Shown: positions 15,963-23,985 of the stretch, one piece after another
How positions within the stretch are numbered: the first letter of the stretch is position 1
Layout of the letters: each line of letters begins with the position of its first letter
Assembly: GCF_030068545.1 (NCBI RefSeq)
Contig: NZ_JASJOR010000016.1
Coordinates: 62,001 to 126,000 of the forward strand
Origin: Xanthocytophaga flava
GTDB lineage: Bacteria; Bacteroidota; Bacteroidia; Cytophagales; 172606-1
Direction: 5' to 3'
Length of the DNA stretch: 64,000 bases
Program-made: the position numbers and the translations under genes
The notes under the pieces: generated by a model
What the model was told of the DNA's origin: nothing
Seen by the model: the letters and a program-made list of their open reading frames with translations, nothing else
Databases searched by the model: none

Positions 15963-17426
15963 TCTGGAAATAATAGTTGCATGGCCAGCATCAAGAGACA
16001 AAATCTGAGTAACGCAAGATGGAATTTCCTCTTCATAATGAGTGACATATAGCAACGTCTTATTGAGCTGCAGGCAAATCTCATTAACCAGATCACGAAA
16101 CTGTCTCATTCTGCTGGTATCCAATCCCTGACATGGCTCATCAAGAATAAGCAAAGGAGGATTCCTCACTAAGGCTCTTGCCAGTAATACTTCACGTTGT
16201 TCACCTGTTGATAGTTCATCCAGTTTCTTTTGTGAAAGATGGCTGATATTCAACAAGTGTATATAGTCATCTATCAGTAATTCTTGTTCAGGTGTGGGTG
16301 TCCGATAGAATCCATCTGTGTTGAAAAGCCCCGATACAATGGCTGTATACACTTTAGTTTGTTTGGGGAAATACAAATGAAACTCCGGAGACACAAAGCC
16401 AATACGTGATTTGATATCCCATATACTTTCTCCACTACCCCGCTTCCGATCAAACAGCAAGAGGTCATTAGCATATCCCTGAGGATTATCTGCATTGATC
16501 AGGCTCAGAAGTGTTGATTTTCCAGAGCCATTGGGCCCTAATACTGCCCAACGTTCTCCTCGTTTTACTTCCCAATCAATAGTATGTAATACTTTTTTAT
16601 CATTGTAAGACACTGTAACATTCCTCATTTTAACAGCATAGTCAAAACTAGTATCTGTTTGCTGGGACAGTGCATGAATACGTGCATTAACCTGTATAGA
16701 GGGTGTTTCCTGATCTTCTATTGCAGACAAGGCTAGAGTATCTGTAATGCAGGTTGGTATTTCATTGGAGGTTGTAGTGATAATGATGGTTGTACCCGTT
16801 TCTGCAAGATGGTTTAATACAGAGTGAAGAATCTGCCGAGACCCAATATCCAGTCCGACAAAAGGCATATCAAGTAATATGGCCTTGGGTTGTTTTAGGA
16901 ATGATCGGGTTAATAAAACACGTCTTGTTTCTCCATTGGAAAGAGTCATCAGTTTTCTGGGCAACAGATGACTGATTTTTAATATATCTGCAGCCTGATT
17001 TATTTCATTATCTGTGTACTTGGGAGGCCCCAGAGTTACAGATGCATCGTCAATCGTACCAATAGGCTTCATTTGATCTGCGAGAAATTCCCATACAGTA
17101 GGAGAGTTCTCAGAGTCATAGGCATAAAAGCGTTGCTGATAATATTGTGCTGCAGACTGAAGTATCCGATTACCAGAATAATCTTTAGTAACCAATTCCA
17201 GTGAATCCGCAATCCATTCATTATCCTTCAGAAAGTGATAGGTTGCTGCCCCTCCCATGAATGGTATTTTACCTGCCAAAGCCTCTAACAATGTGGTTTT
17301 TCCTGATCCGTTGGGGCCAACAATAGCCCAATGCTGACCTTTATGAATATCCCAGTTAAAGTGTTGAAAAACGATTTTTTCAAATTTTCGGACAGAAATG
17401 TTCTGAAGAGTGATGAATGGTTGCAA
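15960..17426 (-). CDS. Twin-domain ABC ATPase (ModF-like)
   Basis: A 488-residue soluble protein with two ABC ATPase modules and no membrane segments. Module 1 has Walker A GPNGSGKT at 37-44, signature LSNGETRRVLL near 162-172 and Walker B AILLDMPF. Module 2 has GPNGSGKST near 297, signature LSTGEQREVLL and Walker B LLILDEP. This resembles ModF/PhrA-type proteins, whose role is not settled; a regulatory or repair-associated ATPase is as likely as transport, since no permease is nearby. In module 1 the residue after the Walker B Asp is Met-Pro rather than Glu-Pro, so that site may hydrolyse ATP poorly. Confidence 0.85.
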   Translation of the reverse strand: MQPFITLQNISVRKFEKIVFQHFNWDIHKGQHWAIVGPNGSGKTTLLEALAGKIPFMGGAATYHFLKDNEWIADSLELVTKDYSGNRILQSAAQYYQQRFYAYDSENSPTVWEFLADQMKPIGTIDDASVTLGPPKYTDNEINQAADILKISHLLPRKLMTLSNGETRRVLLTRSFLKQPKAILLDMPFVGLDIGSRQILHSVLNHLAETGTTIIITTTSNEIPTCITDTLALSAIEDQETPSIQVNARIHALSQQTDTSFDYAVKMRNVTVSYNDKKVLHTIDWEVKRGERWAVLGPNGSGKSTLLSLINADNPQGYANDLLLFDRKRGSGESIWDIKSRIGFVSPEFHLYFPKQTKVYTAIVSGLFNTDGFYRTPTPEQELLIDDYIHLLNISHLSQKKLDELSTGEQREVLLARALVRNPPLLILDEPCQGLDTSRMRQFRDLVNEICLQLNKTLLYVTHYEEEIPSCVTQILSLDAGHATIISR

Positions 17427-17473
17427 GTGGCTAAAATTTAGATAGAAGGATTAGGATTAATTCATATCCTATG

Positions 17474-17497
17474 CAAGAAGGACATAGTTCCTTCTTG
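17474..17497 (-). terminator. Hairpin downstream of the GT4 gene
   Basis: CAAGAAGGA and TCCTTCTTG pair perfectly (17474-17482 with 17489-17497) around a 6-base loop, 41 bases past the GT4 stop. No T-tract is seen on the minus strand, so termination is probable rather than certain. Confidence 0.45.
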
Positions 17498-17538
17498 TTT
17501 TGGGAAGATACTTAAGTAGAAGATTATAAGATTGAAAA

Positions 17539-18759
17539 CTAAACCGTGACGACGTGTTGTTCTCGGGTATGCGTTCTCAGGCTTGGGTCAAGGATTTGTA
17601 TAAATTTCTGTGTCAGGTGCTCTCTGGAAAACTGAGTCTCTGCCAGCCGACGGGCATTGTATTGGGCTTGTTCCAATGCCTCTGGATCTGCCATATAGTA
17701 TGAAACCTTGGTCAGCAGTTCTTCTGGTTTAGTAGGGTTTGCATAAAATCCGCATCCGTATTCTTCAATCAGTTGGGCTATCCAGCCGGATGTATTGGTA
17801 ATGCATAACTTTCCAGCTGCTAAGCTATCAAAAAATTTATTAGGGCTACTGGTCTCCAGTACAGGGTAAGAAGCAAAAGATACATAAACCGCATCTGTTA
17901 TATTGATAATCTCACGCAACTGATACTTACTAACATGAGGGATAAACAGGATATTTGTTAACTGATACTGTTTCGCCAGTTTCTGTACTTCTGCTAATTG
18001 ATTTCCACGCCCTACAATCAGAAAACGTAATGCTTGGTTATTGGCTTCCTGCGCTGTTTTGGCAACCTCAATCAGGCTTTGTAGATTATTCACTTGCCCA
18101 ATAGCACCAAAATAGGTAACTACAAACTTATGGGTAGTATCGTATTTATCTGTCAAATATGTTTTCTTGGCTTCTTTTTGAAAGAAGTCACAATCTGATA
18201 TGTTAGGTAGCAGATGAATCGTTTTGTAGGGGACGCATTGCTGAATATGTGAGGCTATTCCAGGAGAAAGAGCAATAATAGATGTTGCTTCTTCATAGAT
18301 CCTTTGCTCAAGCCGGGATAGAAACTTTTGTAACCAGCGATTTTTGATTATGCCTAGCTGAATAGGAGCTAGAGGCCACAAGTCCCGTACCTCAAAATGA
18401 TATGGAATATTTCTCTGCCATTTCAGCAGAAGTGCTGTAATACCTACAGTTAATGGTGTAGACGATACATAACAGGAATCAATATTCTTAATCTTTCGGG
18501 TTAGTTGATAGGCCTGGAACATAAAAGAAAGAAAAGACCAGATTCTGTCAAAAAAGCCCATATGATTGTCATAGGAAACAGGCAGATAATGGATTTTTAT
18601 ACCTTCTATAGTAGTAAAGAGATAGTCCTTGTTATTGTGAGAAGTAATTAATTCTACATCAAATCCATTATCAACTAAGGATTTAGCAAGGTAATATGAT
18701 CTGGAGGACCCCCCGTCTGAATACGTTTTGAAATATTGATGAATATAAACAATCTTCAC
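17539..18759 (-). CDS. Glycosyltransferase family 4 (WbuB-like)
   Basis: A GT-B glycosyltransferase of about 406 residues. The N-terminal half begins KIVYIHQYFKTYSDGGSSRS, the acceptor-side glycine-rich start of WbuB-like GT4 enzymes. The C-terminal half has VVTYFGAIGQVNNL, FLIVGRGNQ, and the nucleotide-sugar loop ASYPVLETSSPNKFFDSLAAGK with the expected Glu and Lys. I chose the GTG at 18759 because the extra 56 residues of the longer frame (to 18927) are low-complexity and precede the fold. It adds a sugar to a lipid-linked or growing glycan at the cytoplasmic face. It lies beside asnB, a pairing common in exopolysaccharide loci. Confidence 0.85.
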   Translation of the reverse strand: MKIVYIHQYFKTYSDGGSSRSYYLAKSLVDNGFDVELITSHNNKDYLFTTIEGIKIHYLPVSYDNHMGFFDRIWSFLSFMFQAYQLTRKIKNIDSCYVSSTPLTVGITALLLKWQRNIPYHFEVRDLWPLAPIQLGIIKNRWLQKFLSRLEQRIYEEATSIIALSPGIASHIQQCVPYKTIHLLPNISDCDFFQKEAKKTYLTDKYDTTHKFVVTYFGAIGQVNNLQSLIEVAKTAQEANNQALRFLIVGRGNQLAEVQKLAKQYQLTNILFIPHVSKYQLREIINITDAVYVSFASYPVLETSSPNKFFDSLAAGKLCITNTSGWIAQLIEEYGCGFYANPTKPEELLTKVSYYMADPEALEQAQYNARRLAETQFSREHLTQKFIQILDPSLRTHTREQHVVTV

Positions 18760-18973
18760 TAGAAAAGCTGGAAATTGATGGTGAAACAAAAGGCAACATA
18801 TGAACATACTGGGTTTTTCAACAGTTCGCTTCCTGCTTGCCTGCTCCCGAATGGTTGTTGATGTTTTGTTTGAAAGGTCTTTTTTTAGAAAAGTTATATA
18901 AAGCAATTTTACAATTTTTTTTCTCAAAAAGAAGATATATACAAAATCATTTCACTTTAGTGAACAGACAATC

Positions 18974-20839
18974 CTAAAAATTGAGTTCCAACCAAGTTGC
19001 AAGTAATGAAAGTCCCCACAATTCTGAGGTATAATCAGCTGACCCTGTGATATGATTCTTTTTAAGCTGTTGTACCCAGGCATAATCTACAATCTCATAA
19101 ATCAATGAATCAGAATTTTGTAAAGACCTGAATATGTTATCCGAAACAGGCTTCCGCAACCAATGGCCTAACGGCATTCCAAATCCTTCTTTACGTCGTT
19201 TATTATAGGCTGTACCTTGTTTTCGAGAAAGGATGTCTTTCAATAGCCACTTCTTTCCATATTTCAACAGATCTGTAGCTGAAATGTTTTGTGCCTGTTC
19301 TACTACTGTATTATCCAGATAGGGAACTCTGGCTTCAATTCCATGTTGCATAGTCATCCGATCTGTAATGGTTAATACATCTGATATCAGATAATGTGAC
19401 TGGTCAAAGTGTAAAGCTGTAGCAAGAGAGTTTTCTAGTGACTGTTGTTGGCTTGTGGTAGTGAAAAGTTCTTCCTGAATACGGGATGAAAGCTCCTTAT
19501 GCCAAGAAAAAGAAGTAGCTCCACTAGTAAAACGAATGTACGTTTGTTCTGGTGAAGGGTGTAACTGCTGCAGAGCTTTTTCCCATAGACGACCGTAATG
19601 AGTCTTAGAAAATTTATGGTGTGGAATATGATTCAATAAAGGGATGCCCTTTCTTATAAAGGATGGTGTTCTCAGGTATTGGTAATAAGCCCAATGTCGA
19701 TTATAGCCTGCAAATAGTTCGTCTGCTCCTGCTCCGGACAAGATGATCTTAACATATTTGCAGGCTTCCTGAGATAATAGATAGGTAAGCCATGCTGCTC
19801 CATCTGCAACAGGTTGATCGATAGTCCTTACCCACTCAGAAAACTGATCGAGTAATTGACTATCAACAACAACTTCATGCATATCTGCTTTATATTGCCT
19901 GGCTGCCTGTTGCGCGAAATACTGATCCTGAGTCGCATAAGGTTTATCAGAATCTGTATATCCAATAGTAAACACAGGGAAGTTCTTTATACCTTTGGCA
20001 TACAAGCTAGCTAGCAATAAAGTAGAATCTACACCGCCACTCAAAAACAAGCCCGCTGGTACATCTGCTGTACTATATTGATAGATAGTTTCTTCTAATG
20101 CCTGTGCTATGTTGTTTCGCGCTTCTTCTTTATGTAGTATTTTACTTGTCGACCTTTGAGGAATTGACAGATGGCTGATTGTATGTAACTCAGAACTGTA
20201 ACTAGTTTGACAAATTCTGCCAGGCTCGACTTCAAAAATATTTTTATAAAATGTTTGAGGACGACAGGGAAACTTGAACGAAAGATAATGCTGTATCTGA
20301 TTGAGGTTGGGATTTTTGGGAACTAATCCAGTTGCCAGTATTCCTTTGATCTCTGAAGAAATAATTAGAAATGCGTCGTTTTCAAACCAGTAAAGAGGTT
20401 TTATCCCCCATCGATCTCTGGCTATGATAAGGGTTTCAGTAAATTTATCATAAAGAGCTACAGCAAACATTCCATTCAATTCTGAGAAAATGGAATGACC
20501 ATATCTGACTAATAGCTGTAATAGGGTTTCTGTGTCAGACAGAGTAGCAAATTCAGTGTCTGACAGTTTAGTCTGACGTAATGGAACATGGTTATATATA
20601 GCCCCATTAAATACGAGTGTAAATTGCCCATCTGCCGTACTCATTGGTTGATTGGCAATATCCCGAAGATCGCTGATTTTGAGTCGGTTATTCGCCATCC
20701 AGACTGTCTGACGAGATGATATAATCTGAGTCCAGACCTGAGCGTCAGGACCACGATAATAGGTTGCCGAAAGCATTTGCTGAATGGGTTTTTCATTCAG
20801 TTGATTTTGCTTATCAATAATTATGTGAATGCCACACAT
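18974..20839 (-). CDS. asnB: Asparagine synthase (glutamine-hydrolysing)
   Basis: A 621-residue two-domain amidotransferase. The start at 20839 is chosen so that Cys2, the class II glutaminase nucleophile, follows Met1 (MCGIHII); the longer frame would bury it. Other glutaminase features are YRGPDA, NGAIYNH and SDTETLL. The synthetase half has the pyrophosphate loop SGGVDS at 267-272, then LSGAGADELFAGY, RMTMQHGIEARVPYLD and KRRKEGFGMPLGHWLR. Such enzymes make asparagine or, in glycan clusters, amidate a sugar acid. The GT4 neighbour favours the second role here, as inference. Confidence 0.93.
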   Translation of the reverse strand: MCGIHIIIDKQNQLNEKPIQQMLSATYYRGPDAQVWTQIISSRQTVWMANNRLKISDLRDIANQPMSTADGQFTLVFNGAIYNHVPLRQTKLSDTEFATLSDTETLLQLLVRYGHSIFSELNGMFAVALYDKFTETLIIARDRWGIKPLYWFENDAFLIISSEIKGILATGLVPKNPNLNQIQHYLSFKFPCRPQTFYKNIFEVEPGRICQTSYSSELHTISHLSIPQRSTSKILHKEEARNNIAQALEETIYQYSTADVPAGLFLSGGVDSTLLLASLYAKGIKNFPVFTIGYTDSDKPYATQDQYFAQQAARQYKADMHEVVVDSQLLDQFSEWVRTIDQPVADGAAWLTYLLSQEACKYVKIILSGAGADELFAGYNRHWAYYQYLRTPSFIRKGIPLLNHIPHHKFSKTHYGRLWEKALQQLHPSPEQTYIRFTSGATSFSWHKELSSRIQEELFTTTSQQQSLENSLATALHFDQSHYLISDVLTITDRMTMQHGIEARVPYLDNTVVEQAQNISATDLLKYGKKWLLKDILSRKQGTAYNKRRKEGFGMPLGHWLRKPVSDNIFRSLQNSDSLIYEIVDYAWVQQLKKNHITGSADYTSELWGLSLLATWLELNF

Positions 20840-21382
20840 GTATCTGAAAAAGAGGAAAAATGAGGATTTTATTGCAAAAGAGATACAAATAGAAATGGCC
20901 AGGAGGCATAAATACACATAATTCTGGAGAATTTATTACTTATTTGATACAATTAGCCAAAGCGCATATTTTGTTGCAAAGGACAGGCGTAATTTTTAGG
21001 TGGCTATTCACCTTTTTATGTCACTACACTATCAAATTCCCTTTCTTTTATTGGAGAAAAAGGACTTCTGAATATGCCTAAACCCTTTTTTAAGTACCCA
21101 GACCCGGTTTCCAAGCTATGAGTTGTGTCTGAGGAAACTTTTTCTGCTAATTACAGAAGTTGCCGTAAAGGTAATCATATATGCGTATATCCGACATTTG
21201 AAAGTACCCAAAAACTGCACCCTTCTTTGGGAAAATCGACAAAATACATCCTGAAAGTTACTCCCTTTTATACATAGCACTACTGCCTAAATACTTGGAA
21301 CAGATGTAATTCCATTAAATTCGCAATAGCCAAAAAGGAAAAAAACTGTAGTTCTATCTGCATTACGAAAATAATAAGTCCT
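20840..21382. other. Divergent intergenic region between asnB and cheR
   Basis: About 540 bases of A+T-rich DNA that must carry promoters for both asnB (minus) and the cheR-led locus (plus). I found no ORF, tRNA or strong hairpin. The motif AAGTACCCA occurs twice (near 21093 and 21205); its meaning is unclear. Confidence 0.4.
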
Positions 21383-22234
21383 GTGTTACAATATCCGAAC
21401 ATAATTACAACACCCGACATTGAGATTACGGAACTTCGGAGGTTGACGGAGCTTCTCCGGCAGAAGTATAACTATGACTTCTCTAACTATGCGATGTCTT
21501 CCTTTAAAAGAAGAATCCAACGTGTGCTGGAGTTGTATCGTATTCCGACGATTGATGGTTTGATCAGGCGAGTCAATGACGAACCTGGATTTATTAAAGA
21601 ATTTATCTCAGAAATCACAGTAAATGTGACGGAGATGTTTCGCGATCCTTCTTTCTGGAGAGAGGTTCGGGACAAGGTTATACCTAATATTCTCTTAAAC
21701 AATAATCATGTGAGTATCTGGCATGCCGGATGTTCTTCTGGTGAAGAAGTTTTCTCTATGACTATTATGTTGAGAGAGATGGGGATTCTGGATCGTTGTA
21801 AAATTGTGGCAACAGATATAGATGCGGATATATTAGCTAAAGCAAAAGCTGGTGTGATTCCCATCAAAAACATGGAATTGAACCAGAAGAACTATATCCG
21901 TTTTCAGGGTGCTCATTCACTTGAGAAATACTATAAGGAAGAAGGGGGCAAGGCTATAATGGATAAAACATTGGTAGAAAATGTATCATGGAGAGAGCAT
22001 AATCTGGTAGACTGTACGCCATTCTCCAAGTTTGATATCATACTTTGTCGTAACGTCATGATCTATTTTAACCAACAGTTGCAAAACCAGGTTTTAAAAA
22101 TGTTTCATGAAAGTTTATTTAAATATGGTTATCTGATTATTGGTTCAAAAGAGTCTTTGATCTGGTGTGAGGTGGCAAATCGTTTCATTGTTGTCAATAA
22201 TGAAGAGAAAGTTTACAAAAAAGTAAAAGATTAA
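21383..22234 (+). CDS. cheR: CheR-type protein-glutamate O-methyltransferase
   Basis: A 283-residue CheR with the usual helical N-domain (about 15-75) and a SAM-dependent catalytic domain. ITVNVTEMFRDPSFW is at 78-92, the SAM loop HAGCSSGEE at 114-122, Asp145/Asp147 in VATDIDAD, and LCRNVMIYF at 221-229. All typical positions are kept. The start is GTG at 21383. In chemotaxis CheR methylates receptor glutamates, but no receptor, CheA, CheW or CheY is in the window. CheB follows 162 bases later, so the target is likely a non-canonical sensor. Confidence 0.93.
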   Translation: MLQYPNIITTPDIEITELRRLTELLRQKYNYDFSNYAMSSFKRRIQRVLELYRIPTIDGLIRRVNDEPGFIKEFISEITVNVTEMFRDPSFWREVRDKVIPNILLNNNHVSIWHAGCSSGEEVFSMTIMLREMGILDRCKIVATDIDADILAKAKAGVIPIKNMELNQKNYIRFQGAHSLEKYYKEEGGKAIMDKTLVENVSWREHNLVDCTPFSKFDIILCRNVMIYFNQQLQNQVLKMFHESLFKYGYLIIGSKESLIWCEVANRFIVVNNEEKVYKKVKD

Positions 22235-22329
22235 TCCGTTACCAATAATATTCTACAATGATCTGTTTGTAGATAAGGCTTTCTGAGGGTTGATTAGATG
22301 AATAGGATTGATAAGAAAGTTTTTAAAAG

Positions 22330-22364
22330 ATTTTGCTTTGACAGGTAATACATAAAAGCAAAAT
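22330..22364. repeat. Inverted repeat between cheR and cheB
   Basis: ATTTTGCTTT (22330-22339) and AAAGCAAAAT (22355-22364) pair perfectly with a 15-base loop, ending 32 bases before the cheB GTG. There is no T-tract, so it could be an operator or an mRNA leader structure. Confidence 0.4.
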
Positions 22365-22396
22365 GGCCGAATTATTAAACGCGAAAAAGTACGAAA

Positions 22397-23014
22397 GTGA
22401 ATCCTGTTCAGAATACGAACCAATATAAAGCAATCGTCATTGGAGGATCAGCTGGTAGCTTTCAGGTTATCAATAAGATACTGAATGGTTTACCAACTGA
22501 TTTCGAACTACCGATTATCATGTGTTTGCATAGGCTGAAACACGTACGACAGGGTTTTGTGGAGGCTCTGAATCTGAAAAGCAGTATTACTGTAGAAGAG
22601 CCCGATGACAAGGAGCCAATACGTAAAGGAAAGATATATCTGGCTCCTGCTAATTATCACATGTTAGTTGAACTTGGAAATTCATTTGCACTTTCTACAG
22701 ATGAAATGGTAAATCACTCAAGACCATCCATAGATCTGACACTTGAAAGCGCAGCATATGTATATAAAAATAAGCTTATCGGAATTTTGTTGTCTGGTGC
22801 CAACAAAGATGGAGCTCTGGGAATGAAAAAGATTAAAGATTGGGGGGGATTGACCATTGTACAGGATCCGGCTGAATGTATGATAGATACTATGCCAACT
22901 TCTGCGATGAAGGTTACACAAATTGATCACGTATGGCCAGTGCAGAAGATCCTTCAGTTTTTACTTGAAGTGCACAAACAGAATAAAAAAATAAGTCCGT
23001 TAATGAGCAAATAA
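22397..23014 (+). CDS. cheB: CheB-type methylesterase lacking a receiver domain
   Basis: A 205-residue catalytic domain only. The Ser-His-Asp triad can be assigned to Ser18 (IGGSAGS), His45 (MCLHR) and Asp138 (LSGANKDGALGM). Canonical CheB has an N-terminal receiver that inhibits this domain until phosphorylated; here it is absent, so activity must be controlled some other way or be constitutive. It demethylates or deamidates glutamyl sites set by CheR. The start is GTG at 22397. It sits 47 bases ahead of a GAF membrane protein. Confidence 0.92.
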   Translation: MNPVQNTNQYKAIVIGGSAGSFQVINKILNGLPTDFELPIIMCLHRLKHVRQGFVEALNLKSSITVEEPDDKEPIRKGKIYLAPANYHMLVELGNSFALSTDEMVNHSRPSIDLTLESAAYVYKNKLIGILLSGANKDGALGMKKIKDWGGLTIVQDPAECMIDTMPTSAMKVTQIDHVWPVQKILQFLLEVHKQNKKISPLMSK

Positions 23015-23061
23015 TACAATAAACACATCTCAGACTAAAAAGATAAAACAGGGATAGAGCA

Positions 23062-23916
23062 ATGAATAAAAGAAAATTATATACTATTCTTTCTATTGTA
23101 GCCATCGCTGGGTTGCTGGCAAGTATTGGCTATGTCTGGTATCAATATATATCTCTGACAGATAAAGCTCATACTTTGTCTGGAAAAGAGATTGCCACAT
23201 CCTGGGTATCTATTAAGAATTTAATACAAGCCTTGGGTACATCTGTTGCCATTTGTAGTGGAGTTACACTTGTAACACTTGCCATATTGTTGTTGAGCAG
23301 AAATAATGGAGAGGTGCAAGTTGTATATGTAAAGAAAAGTGAAGAGAAGCAATATGGACTTGATACAAGTGATGATGATCAGGCTGAAATGGGGAAAAAT
23401 CACAATGCAAGTTCTATGGAAAGTATCCTTGCCGAGCAATCCCGTGATTTAAAACCTGTATTTGAAAAACTTCTCTCCTCTGTATGTCGCGAACTGGAAG
23501 CCTCTCAGGCAATCATCTTTGTTGCCAAAAGATATGAGGGGAAACGTATTCTGGAATTATTTGCTACCTACGCGTATCATATTGCCGAGAGTAAAACTTT
23601 TCATTATGAATTTGGTGAAGGTCTGGCAGGGCAGGCTGCCAAGGAAGGAAAGCAGGTTGTTATTAAAAATATACCGGATGGATATGTAACTGTACTATCT
23701 GGTTTGGGAAAAGCTTCACCCGCAGAGTTATTGATTGCACCTGTAATTTATGATGAACAGGTTGTAGCTGTGGTCGAAATAGCATCCTTTAAGAGATTTA
23801 CCCGTTCAGATGAAGCTCTGGTAACAGAAGTGACTCGTTTGATTAGTAATCGTATCAATAGTCAGTTCCTGGAAGAAGAAGTAATTTCTCTGGTTCCACA
23901 GGCAAGTCTGGTATAG
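23062..23916 (+). CDS. Membrane-anchored GAF domain protein
   Basis: A 284-residue protein with two hydrophobic segments (about 7-30 and 54-75), an acidic linker and one GAF domain (about 130-275; GEGLAGQAAKEGKQVVI and LLIAPVIYDEQVVAVVEIASF are typical). It has no kinase, phosphatase or methyl-acceptor output. The GAF domain closely resembles the one in the next gene (both carry FGEGL/FAEGLVGQAA and a TYVTV/GYVTVLSGL motif), so the two probably arose by duplication or act in the same complex. The ligand is unknown. Confidence 0.8.
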   Translation: MNKRKLYTILSIVAIAGLLASIGYVWYQYISLTDKAHTLSGKEIATSWVSIKNLIQALGTSVAICSGVTLVTLAILLLSRNNGEVQVVYVKKSEEKQYGLDTSDDDQAEMGKNHNASSMESILAEQSRDLKPVFEKLLSSVCRELEASQAIIFVAKRYEGKRILELFATYAYHIAESKTFHYEFGEGLAGQAAKEGKQVVIKNIPDGYVTVLSGLGKASPAELLIAPVIYDEQVVAVVEIASFKRFTRSDEALVTEVTRLISNRINSQFLEEEVISLVPQASLV

Positions 23917-23985
23917 CTATGCTAGTAAAAAGTAGAAAGTCAGAAGTTCAGCATATTCTTGAATCGAAATAAGTTACTAACAGGT

